The position numbers were made by a program, and so were the translations under genes. From Irpex lacteus (taxonomy: Eukaryota; Basidiomycota; Agaricomycetes; Polyporales; Irpicaceae): a stretch of DNA of 64,000 bases. The notes below the pieces were generated by a model. It made no database searches, was not told the origin of the DNA, and saw only the letters and a program-made list of their open reading frames with translations. Below are positions 56,383 through 64,000 of the stretch, in pieces; the stretch's first letter is position 1, and every line of letters starts with the position of its first letter. The DNA lies in NCBI GenBank assembly GCA_001986395.2, contig MQVO02000009.1:1-64000 (forward strand), read 5' to 3'.

Positions 56383-59358
56383 CTAGTCGGTGTAGGCACC
56401 GACGTTCGCGGGCTAAACAGAAGCAACGTCAGCCATCGCTCACAGAAGCCGGTCGGGTTCAAAATGCAACGTACCGCGACATCACGAGCATACTTGTACA
56501 AGATACCCCTCTTCTCGCGAATCTGGTTCTTGCCGGAGGCCTCCCATTCCTTCTTCCTGCGTGCCTGCTCCTCCTCGTCGACGAGCCAGTTAATCTCCCT
56601 CTTGACAGAGTCAATGACAATCTTGTCTCCATCGTTGACGAGGGCAATGGGACCGCCGTTGATAGCCTCGGGCACGACATGACCTGTAAGACACCACGTT
56701 CACGGTTTGTCAGATAATGCTGACATCGAACTCGTTGCTCAGTGCAGGTAAAGAGACGCACCGATGATGAATCCACGTGAGGCACCGGAGAAACGACCGT
56801 CTGTGATCAAGGCAGTCTTGCCTCCGAGACCGGCACCCATAAGAGCACCGGTGGGGCCAAGCATCTAAGTTGATGCGTAAATAAGCTTTGGTCGTACCGA
56901 ACGTTGAATGTTTGTGGAGCATACCTCTGGCATACCAGGCGCACCCTTCGGTCCCTGGTAACGGAAGATGACTACGGTTCCTTCCGTGATCTCACCTCTC
57001 TCGAGTGCAGGGTAGAAGTCGTCGAGTCTACACATCAAGTTCATTCAGGAAGTGGTTTCTTGACCCCAGCGCTGCCCACTCACTTGTCAAAGACTTTCGC
57101 ATGACCCTACATCCGTTCACAATGTAAGTATCGACACAGTGCATATCAAGTGAATACTACTTACCTCGAACTTCAAACCCTCCTTGCCTGACAGCTTAGC
57201 TACCGCAGAGTCAGGCGCCAAGTTACCTCTCAAAATCGTCAAGTGCCCGCTCTCCTTCAACGGGTTGCTCAACGGCCTAACGACCTGCTGAGCGCTGAAA
57301 TCGATGTCCGGGGCGTCGGCGTAGTTCTCCGCAAGAGTCTTGCCAGTGACAGTCAACTGGCTTCCGTCAATGAGGTCGGTGTTCTTGAGGAGGTACTTGA
57401 TGAGGGCGGGGACACCGCCGACTTTGTGGAGGTCTTCCATGACGTATTTGCCAGAGGGACGGAGATCACAGAGCCAGGGGGTCTTGTCGCGGACTGCTTG
57501 GAAATCGTCGATGTTGAGATCGACGTCTGCGGCGCGGGCCATGGCGAGCAAGTGGAGGACCTAAAGTATAGATATGTAAGCATATCGATATTCATAGCCA
57601 GTGATGCTGGAAGCGTACGGCGTTGGTGGAACCACCAATGATGTTGACCACGGTGATCGCGTTGAGGAAGGATGCGCGAGTGAGGATGTCCCTAGTTTGC
57701 GTGAGATAAATTCGACGTCATTGTGTGACGTGAACGTACTTCGGCTTCAAGTCAATTTCGAGGAGCTTCTTGACGTATTTAGCAGCCTTGTAGCACTCCT
57801 GGGCCTTCTCTATAATCCATAGTGAGTTCCGGATCAATAGCTTAAAATCTTCTTACTTACCCTGGTACACAGCGGGGAGACTGGCCGAGTATGGTAGCGA
57901 CATACCGAGAACCTCAAGAGCAGTAGACATCGTGTTGGCGCTGTAAATCAATATAGTCCGTAAGCTATCATCCCTGCTGATCCTCATTGGATGGAGATAC
58001 ATACGTGAACATACCACCGCAGGCACCAGGCCCAGGGCACGAATGCCTCACAACATCGAACCGTTCTTCCTCGCTGATCTTACCAGTGATGAAGGCACCG
58101 TATGACTCGAATGCATCAACAGCAGTCATGTCCTCGCCCTTCTTGTAGCCAAGGGCTGGGCAGTCGACAGTGCGGACACCAGGTTGGATGGTGCCGCCGT
58201 AGACGATAATGGTGGGTCGGTTGTGGCGAACGGCAGCCATGAGCGTTCCCGGCATGTTTTTGTCACATCTAGTGTCAAAGGAAGTAATATTATGAGCAGG
58301 TGAGCCGAGGTAGTCGAATAATAGTTACCCTGGGATGGAGATGTTTGCGTCGTAGTATTGACCCTAATATCACAAGTTTTGTTATCTCTCTGTATCTAAT
58401 ATGTGCGATACGGCGTGTATACCTTAACGACCTGTACAATACCGTGTCAGGCAATGGCAAAACAAAACAATGGTATAGCCACGTACGGCCTCGATGGAGT
58501 CCGCGATCAGGTCACGACTCGGAAGCCTAGATTCGTTGGTGTGAATAGTAGACCTTGAAGCAACCAGGATGGTACTCACGAGTATCGCATGCCTACAGGA
58601 GTGTGTGATCAGCGAAGGGTATTTTTGTCTCATGACAGGACACGTACCATCAGTACCCATAGTAATGGCATCGCTAGCAAAAGCGTGGTATCAGCATCGT
58701 TGAACGTGTAAATATGCCATAAACATAGGTGTACCTGATACCAATGGTGTTGAAGATCAGCCCAACAAGGCCTTCCTGCGAGCATCCTTCCTTAACCTTC
58801 TGTGCAAGCTCCAACTAGAGATACTGGTTTAGTAATCGAACCTATGGGTCTCATCAATACTACGTACGAGATGCGAGTTGCAAGGGTTGCCTAGGATAAC
58901 TTCTGTCAGCGATAGCTCCAAGTACACCTGAAAACAAGAGTACTAACCCTCCCACCAAATCGGCGAGATACCAATCTACGTTGATAATTGTCAGATTGGT
59001 AGTTGAAAGTCATTGGACGGAATACTGACCTGGGGCTTATTCATGTCCTCCTCTGTCAAACCGACAGCGTACACTTGATAAGCATGTACGTCAGAATTTA
59101 ATAGATCTGCGGCTTCCATTCAAGACGCACACATAGCCTGAGCGCCGCCTCGAATCTGTAGAAGATCAGGTCAATCGAACAACTCATAGGTAGATTGATT
59201 AGAGACTTACCTTATTCTGGGTCAGCTCGCTCGAGAACTTATTGAGCTTGACATTACTAGGGGCCGAAGCCCGGGACACAGAGTGGCTGCGGGTGATGGT
59301 CAGACACTTTGCGGACATATTCTCAGCGCAAAACTCACATCTCGACGCCGTCAGACAT
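56383..59358 (-). CDS. ILV3: Dihydroxy-acid dehydratase ILV3 (589 aa)
   Basis: 22 exons in transcript order: 59358-59339, 59286-59211, 59155-59131, 59073-59030, 58975-58948, 58890-58868, 58814-58735, 58673-58648, 58592-58580, 58526-58487, 58431-58423, 58363-58329, 58268-58005, 57940-57861, 57809-57740, 57691-57619, 57560-57165, 57106-57084, 57027-56925, 56864-56762, 56683-56475, 56412-56383 (590 codons). Family motifs are continuous across junctions: [93 protein letters not shown] and the end NVGAYTD. Cys residues in NPCN, CDKN and GACGG bind the Fe-S cluster. It makes the 2-keto acids of valine and isoleucine. The start at 59358 (MSDGVE) gives no strong mitochondrial presequence; a longer open frame upstream is possible. 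Confidence 0.95.
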
Positions 59359-59669
59359 GACTGCAGCAGGGATGATGGTGGTTGCAGGAAGAGAGACAAG
59401 AGTAGGGGAAAGGACACGGCTGGGATGGCTGCATACTTTCCGGTGGGAATGCTGCAAGAGGCAGCAGTAACATGACTTTTACGGCCGAGGCTCGATGAGT
59501 GCACGGTCACGTCACATCGATGAAACTCTCGCGACGACAGAGGCGGACCGTCGGTCCAATCAGAGCGATCACTTTTGTCACAGGGATTGTCCGTCCTGCC
59601 GAATCGCATTTGTTCAAGAATTTACTTCCGTTGCTCAACATTACAGATAACCACAATATTGACCCCCTT
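59359..59669. other. Intergenic region, 311 bp
   Basis: Upstream of ILV3 and downstream of the DJ-1/PfpI gene, both on minus. The ILV3-proximal frame is open here, so a longer N-terminus for ILV3 cannot be excluded. No other signal. Confidence 0.4.
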
Positions 59670-60515
59670 TTATACAAGCTTGTAGAACTCTGCGAACTCG
59701 TCGTCGTCTTGCTTTCTGACGCTAAGTTCTACGATACCTCTGACGTCCGTTGCAATCTTCTCCCCAACGAGGTGTACCAAGAATGCGTATCCCATGTCCG
59801 CGCCTGTAGTAAAAAGTTCAGAGGGATTATGTGGGTGGCGTGATACTCAAGTATTCGATTCACCTGCTGTTACCCCTGATGCAGTCCAGAACTTGCCATC
59901 AACGACCCAGCGAGCCTTAGGAACCCACTTGACTGCCTTATAACGCTCCTTTGCGCAGTGTGAACACTTTTTCTGACCACTTCTCGAATTTACTTACTTC
60001 GATGTCCTTGTACAAGGACTTGTTAGTAGTAGCCTTGAGACCATCCAAGACACCGGCTTTCGCGAGAACCTCTGCGCCTGTGCAGACCGACAAAATATAC
60101 TTGGCCCCGGGGGCTTGTGTCTTCACCCATTCAGGGATAATCTCCGGCAAAACTCCCGGACGAGTCCCGATACCTGGACGGTCCATTATTATCAGATAAA
60201 CATATCTACAGTCAATCAACATACAAGCTACCAACCTCCAGGGACGAGGATAATGTCGAATTGCTGTCCATCCTTGAGAACCTCGCTGTATGTCTTGTCG
60301 GGCAAAACCCTGGGGCCAGAAGCGCCTTGAATGGGATCACTAGTCACTCCAAGGTACGTGACTTTGACGGTTGTATCAGGAGCTGTTGACAATATGCCTT
60401 GTGGGTTCGCAACAAGTTCCGGGGAGAGGAAGCTGAAGAGCTCGATAGGGCCCTGGTAATCTGTCGGGCAAACTAGAGGGAAGAGTGCGACGGCAAGGCT
60501 AAGGTTGGTAGGCAT
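59670..60515 (-). CDS. DJ-1/PfpI (class I glutamine amidotransferase-like) family protein (224 aa)
   Basis: Four exons in transcript order: 60515-60236, 60173-59998, 59948-59864, 59803-59670 (225 codons). The nucleophile elbow is SVCTGAEVLA with Cys at residue 124, and ILVPGG comes at the end of exon 1. Later family motifs are KATTNKS, KARWVVDGKFWTASGVTAGADMGYAFL and a C-terminal EFYKLV. The Asp/Glu of the N-terminal part (DYQGPIELF) fits the Glu of the active site. Fungal members next to this branch include isonitrile hydratase-like and AraC-type DJ-1 proteins; substrate is unknown. A decayed paralog lies 2 kb upstream in the same orientation, and a retroelement has inserted between them, 389 bp before this start. 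Confidence 0.9.
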
Positions 60516-60904
60516 CTTGACTTGATAGGCGGATGGTGATTGAAAGATGCTCTTTCCAGCTGTGCTGCTTTATAGCCAATGTACATTTAGCGGTCCGAGG
60601 ACATCGATGAGTAATCTCGTCCACGTCGCTGCGGTCTTGAAACCCCTCCTTCTATTGCCAAGGACAGAATTAGCACCCGGGGTCAGCTGTGTCGTAACCA
60701 TCGTTCTCACACCCATGGCCAAAGGTTTATTGCAAGCATCAGATGATTGCAGCGTTGTCTGCCAGTGGTGTTATCTGCTGAGACGTACAAAGTATGTGAT
60801 CCAGACGGTAAGTATGCTGTCTGACCTTTGATCGGACTTTTCCACTACTAAACACGCAATACTATGCCTGCAGCGCCCCGAGCGTGAAGGTGACTGTCAA
60901 CTCC
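60516..60904. other. Promoter side of the DJ-1/PfpI gene up to the LTR element, 389 bp
   Basis: This is all that remains of the upstream region before the gag-only element begins at 60905. No distinct motif was seen. Confidence 0.45.
60900..60904 (+). repeat. Target site duplication ACTCC (left copy; right copy at 62546-62550)
   Basis: ACTCC stands directly before the first LTR and directly after the second LTR. A 5-bp duplication is normal for copia-type and other LTR elements and shows that the element is complete. Confidence 0.8.
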
Positions 60905-61202
60905 TGTTGTTATTCGGCGTTTTCGTAAGCCCGGTAAGCCCGTAATCCCGACTCCCGTCCATTTCCCTTTTTGTATCCGCCGTTCCAGACCGATCTTTTA
61001 TTACTTAATTAGTATTTCCGCTTTCGATCGTTAACTTAAAGATAACCCGTAGAGAAAACAGTAACAAACCCGTTTATAGTAATAGCTCCTATTAGCTCCT
61101 ATTCTAGTATACATAAATACACTGTAAATCCGTAGATAAAATACAAGCGTTCATTCGAGTACTTTTCCCCCATCAGTCGTCAGCGCCTGCGTAACTACAA
61201 AA
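60905..61202 (+). repeat. 5' LTR of the gag-only element, 298 bp
   Basis: Starts TGTTGTTATT and runs to CTACAAAA. It contains an extra 9 bp compared with the right LTR (GTAAGCCCG doubled near 60925-60945). The end at 61202 is set by the target duplication and by the primer site starting at 61203; the classical CA end would fall at 61199. Confidence 0.9.
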
Positions 61203-61221
61203 GGTTATGAGCCCCGCGCTC
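61203..61221 (+). other. Primer binding site complementary to the anticodon arm of initiator tRNA-Met
   Basis: GGTTATGAGCCCCGCGCTC is complementary to the anticodon loop and 5' stem side of initiator tRNA-Met (core CTCATAACC). Drosophila copia and yeast Ty5 use the same internal region through a half-tRNA primer instead of the tRNA 3' end. Confidence 0.75.
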
Positions 61222-61422
61222 TAAAAACGACTTGCTCTACTCTCGCTTCACTCGTTATCTCTCGCGGCGACACTAGGTCGGCATTGTGCCCGTAGGCCGA
61301 ATCTTATCTTATCTGGGTGGCGATTGACGCCGGCAGTACGCCCGTAGGCCAACTTTATTATCCCCATCACTTCCATCACCGCCCATCACACTCTATCTCC
61401 ACCACTTCCCGAAAAGGCAATT

Positions 61423-62214
61423 ATGGCCGACACTACCACCACTCCCGCCTACTATGGCTCCTCATCATCCTTCCGTATTCCACCCCTCAGCGGTGCGGAC
61501 AATTACATTCCTTGGCGCACCCAGCTCTCCGACATCCTTTTTGATCAAGGACTATGGAAGTACGTCTCTGGCGAAGCTCCCTCGCCCAAGAGAGGTGATA
61601 CCGCCGAATGGGATCAGGCCGATCGCCGCGCGCTTACCGCGATTCGTCTCCGCATCAACAACGACATGCTGTTGCACGTCATCTCCGCTACGACTTCGAA
61701 GCAGGCGTGGGACGCCTTGGCGAACGTATTCGCATCTCAGGGCGGTGTAGCCCGCATTACAACTCGCAGACAGCTATTCAGCTACCGTATGGAAGAGACC
61801 GACGATCTGGATCTTGCGATCAGGCAGATCAAGCGCCTCTGGGTCGAGTTCAACCTCATTAAGGGGGAGAACACTTCGGCACTCTCCGACAATGACCTTG
61901 CCATGTGCATTCTCTCGGCACTCCCTCCTTCCTGGGATGGTCTAGTCACTTCCGTCGTTATTAACGACGATCTCACTTCCTCCGACATCATCTCTCGCAT
62001 CACTCAAGACAATGCCCGACGCAAGGCACGAGGACCCGACCAAGCATTCAACGCGACTGCCCGATTTGGCAAGAAGAAATTCCGCAAGGGCGTTAACTGC
62101 CACAAGTGCGGGAAAGAAGGTCACATCCGTCCGGAATGCAACGAACCCGATAAGCCGGCCAGCGCTACCGCTGTCGTCGCCACTGCCGACACTCTCGAGG
62201 AGTACGCCTTCTAG
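61423..62214 (+). CDS. Gag of the gag-only element, UBN2/copia type (263 aa)
   Basis: One uninterrupted ORF from ATG 61423 to TAG 62214. The capsid-like part shows FRIPPLSGADNYIPWR, WKYVSGE, ISATTSKQAWDALANVF, LFSYRME and LSALPPSWDGLVTSV, the UBN2 (copia gag) pattern. A zinc knuckle CHKCGKEGHIRPEC sits at about residues 226-239, followed by a short Ala/Asp tail ending EEYAF. The intact frame and zinc ligands indicate that this Gag can still be made. It should assemble particles around the element's own RNA, while RT and integrase must come from another element. Confidence 0.92.
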   Translation: MADTTTTPAYYGSSSSFRIPPLSGADNYIPWRTQLSDILFDQGLWKYVSGEAPSPKRGDTAEWDQADRRALTAIRLRINNDMLLHVISATTSKQAWDALANVFASQGGVARITTRRQLFSYRMEETDDLDLAIRQIKRLWVEFNLIKGENTSALSDNDLAMCILSALPPSWDGLVTSVVINDDLTSSDIISRITQDNARRKARGPDQAFNATARFGKKKFRKGVNCHKCGKEGHIRPECNEPDKPASATAVVATADTLEEYAF

Positions 62215-62247
62215 GCAACTCGCGCCCGTTCACACGCTCAGCTCGTT

Positions 62248-62256
62248 GAGGGGGAG
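62248..62256 (+). other. Polypurine tract of the gag-only element
   Basis: GAGGGGGAG lies directly before the second LTR, the normal plus-strand primer position. Confidence 0.85.
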
Positions 62257-62545
62257 TGTTGTTATTCGGCGTTTTCGTAAGCCCGTAATCCCGACTCCCG
62301 TCCATTTCCCTTTTTGTATCCGCCGTTCCAGACCGATCTTTTATTACTTAATTAGTATTTCCGCTTTCGATCGTTAACTTAAAGATAACCCGTAGAGAAA
62401 ACAGTAACAAACCCGTTTATAGTAATAGCTCCTATTAGCTCCTATTCTAGTATACATAAATACACTGTAAATCCGTAGATAAAATACAAGCGTTCATTCG
62501 AGTACTTTTCCCCCATCAGTCGTCAGCGCCTGCGTAACTACAAAA
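62257..62545 (+). repeat. 3' LTR of the gag-only element, 289 bp
   Basis: Same sequence as the left LTR by eye except that it lacks the 9-bp duplication. It ends CTACAAAA before the right copy of ACTCC. Confidence 0.9.
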
Positions 62546-62554
62546 ACTCCAGAC

Positions 62555-63440
62555 CAAACTATAGAACTCGATTGTTATCCTGGCCGCCGTGAGTCGCCAT
62601 TTCTGCTATGCCTGCACCGCATTAGCATTCTCATCAACGATTAAGTGCCTTAAGAACGCGTAGGCCATGTCGGCACCTAATATGCGCAGTAAATAATCAG
62701 ATAGCTGACAGATGAACGTTGAGAGGTCGCGACTGCGCTGATATGGATATTACCTGCAGTCAGTCCCCCAAGGCAGTCCATACTTCAAGTTTGCCATTGA
62801 CGATCAGACACGCCCTCGCGACCTATTCCACCCTCTTTTCCTTGTACGTGCTCTACTTACGTCAATGCCAGTGCTTTGTGATCAGAAGACATGGAGCTTA
62901 CCGCAATACGTTTAAACGAGAATTGGTTCGTAGTAGCACGAAGACCCTCCAACACACCAACAATCGCCAGCAACTCAGATCCGGTGCAGACGGAGAAGAT
63001 ATATCGAGCCCCCAACAGTGCCTTCTTCTTTACGAGTTCAACAATGACTTGTGAATATACTTGGGATTGGTCATCCCTGAGGTCAAGATCAAGGTTTCAA
63101 GGACTCGTATAGGCTAATGACCAAGGGCAGTGAAGTTATAGATAACATACCTCGGGGACGAGGTTTCCTTTAACGTTAAACTATTGCTTCTCCCCGAGTT
63201 CAGCGTAGGTTCCGTCTAAAAGTAATTTTGAGCACCTTGCACATGAGTCTTTGGTCAACCCCGAATGGGTCAATATCATAGATACACTAGGATCGTTAAG
63301 AAGGATCCCAGCAAGCTCAGTGCACTGCGGAGAGAACTTGTTAAGCGACTTTGTCCGCCCTTGATAACCACTGTAGCACACTCCCGAAAATTCTTGTAAA
63401 ATTCGAACAGCCCTCTTAACCTTCGAATGAGAAGCCATAT
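62555..63440 (-). pseudogene. Decayed paralog of the DJ-1/PfpI gene
   Basis: On the minus strand, pieces align in order with the intact gene at 59670-60515. From upstream to downstream: a degraded exon 1 around 63180-63430 (DGTYAELGEKQ then a TAG stop before the NLVP remnant); a good nucleophile elbow FSVCTGSELLAIVG with GLRATTNQ at about 62910-63030; LIVNGKLEVWTALG near 62780-62830 followed by a one-base loss; then GADMAYAFLRHLI near 62640-62680, an in-frame TAG, and a remnant IEFYSLV next to the LTR. With stops, shifts and poor splice sites it cannot make a full protein. It is a tandem duplicate that has died. Confidence 0.75.
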
Positions 63441-63834
63441 TTGCTGCCAGTGGCCCGAAGTCAGTACGTATAGCGTATAGAAGCGAACAGGATGACTTAC
63501 CACGTTAGTCGTGCTTGATACCCGAAGGACTTTGAGTGGAACTGTAAGGGGTTGTGCCACACGCTAGGGCCAACTCGCCGTAATCGTACCCTCAAACGAA
63601 CCGAGAACACCCGAAGAATACAGTTCTTATACATTCGAAGAGGACGAACCTTTCCTTTGGGTACCCTCACACATGACACGCATGATCACGAGGCGTATAG
63701 ATGCGTCAAAAAATCCTGAGTAATGATGGTCGTAATAAACATTATTCCCTAAATGTGATTCCAGATATTCCCCAAGAAATCCTACAACCTGCGGCGGTTT
63801 TGTTTTCATTCGAGCAGCTTTGAGGAGCATCTGC
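63441..63834. other. Intergenic region, 394 bp
   Basis: Between the dead DJ-1 paralog and the last exon of the fungalysin gene. No feature recognised. Confidence 0.45.
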
Positions 63835-63986
63835 TTAGCAGCCAGAGGGAACAGTGCTGTCGTCGACGTGGTTCTTGGCGTTGACTCCGAGGCCACGGCT
63901 GGCGAAGGCCTTCCACAAGAGGCACTTATTCGCACCACCGTAACGGTTAGCATCAGCTTGAATCCAGGCGTCACGAGCGGAGGTGA
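63835..63986 (-). CDS. M36 fungalysin metalloprotease, last exon only (gene continues beyond the right edge)
   Basis: The exon begins after a TTCTAG acceptor at 63987-63989 and ends in TAA at 63835 (minus). It encodes the last 49 or so residues: SARDAWIQADANRYGGANKC, then LLWKAFASRGLGV and the end DDSTVPSGC. This is the conserved C-terminus of fungalysins, secreted zinc proteases that degrade proteins and elastin. The catalytic HEXXH part is outside the window. Assignment rests on this C-terminal signature. Confidence 0.8.
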
Positions 63987-64000
63987 CTAGAAAACATTGA

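Larger units (their letters stand above)
60905..62545 (+). mobile_element. Complete gag-only LTR retrotransposon (TR-GAG type, copia-like), 1641 bp
   Basis: Two near-identical LTRs (60905-61202 and 62257-62545) flank one gag gene. A primer binding site follows the first LTR directly, a polypurine tract precedes the second and a 5-bp duplication ACTCC flanks the whole. There is no protease, integrase or RT, and no space for them. Such terminal-repeat elements with only gag are non-autonomous and rely on enzymes from a related full element elsewhere. The UBN2-type Gag points to a Ty1/copia partner. The LTRs look identical apart from a 9-bp tandem duplication in the left one, so the insertion is young. 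Confidence 0.93.

Noticed and set aside
1..64000. CRISPR arrays, bacterial operons, ribosome binding sites
   Set aside because: No regularly spaced repeats were seen and the genes are spliced eukaryotic genes, so these classes do not apply.

Overview
The window is nuclear DNA of a filamentous fungus, almost certainly a basidiomycete of the class Agaricomycetes. The evidence is short introns of roughly 48-70 nt in nearly every gene, a complete DUF6589 gene (a family I know from Agaricomycetes), a POIA1-like protease inhibitor as in Pleurotus, an intron-bearing tRNA-Asp, and two LTR retrotransposons. Gene models were built by hand from splice sites (GT-AG, one GC-AG), branch-point-like motifs, family conservation and reading-frame closure. 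Every complete host model closes to an exact number of codons.

Layout. 1-8526 is the 3' part of a Ty3/gypsy chromovirus: gag end, protease, RT/RNase H, integrase with chromodomain, an extra 847-aa ORF in the env position, polypurine tract and 3' LTR. Its gag-pol is broken by several frameshifts but the extra ORF is intact. The LTR ends 26 bp from the stop codon of a DUF6589 gene (8553-11419, minus). Next come an unrecognised 592-aa protein (11897-13834), a small I9-type protease inhibitor (14560-15058), an ankyrin protein with a STAND-type N-terminal domain (15397-17509, minus), a 2.1-kb gene-poor stretch, a PNS1/CTL choline-transporter-like protein (19632-22021), a tetraspan membrane protein (22379-23275), an FAD monooxygenase (23498-25329, minus), RRP12 (25700-29959, minus) and, divergent from it, a GPT2/SCT1-like acyltransferase (30192-32385).

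The second half holds a 56-aa secreted peptide precursor with a Kex2-like site (33307-33536), a purine nucleoside permease-family protein (35343-36628), the peroxisomal receptor PEX5 (37159-39473, minus), a membrane-anchored glutaminase-family protein (40285-43964), and a 2337-aa ZNFX1-like helicase with CCCH, NFX1 and RZ zinc fingers in 29 exons (44141-52701, minus). These are followed by ETF-alpha (53750-54902), tRNA-Asp (55076-55160, minus), a single-pass membrane protein (55511-56136), dihydroxy-acid dehydratase ILV3 in 22 exons with micro-exons (56383-59358, minus) and a DJ-1/PfpI protein (59670-60515, minus). A complete 1.64-kb gag-only LTR element (60905-62545) separates that gene from its decayed paralog (62555-63440). 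The last exon of an M36 fungalysin gene lies at the right edge.

There are no operons; each gene stands alone. PEX5 and the acyltransferase could meet in lipid or peroxisome metabolism, ILV3 and ETF-alpha are organellar-type metabolic enzymes, and the ZNFX1-like helicase belongs to a family tied to small-RNA silencing, which is suggestive next to retroelements. The most unusual items are the intact env-position ORF on a decayed chromovirus, the gag-only element with a half-tRNA-iMet primer site, the secreted peptide precursor, the ZNFX1-like gene with a GC-AG intron and very small exons, and the 9- and 13-nt exons of ILV3.
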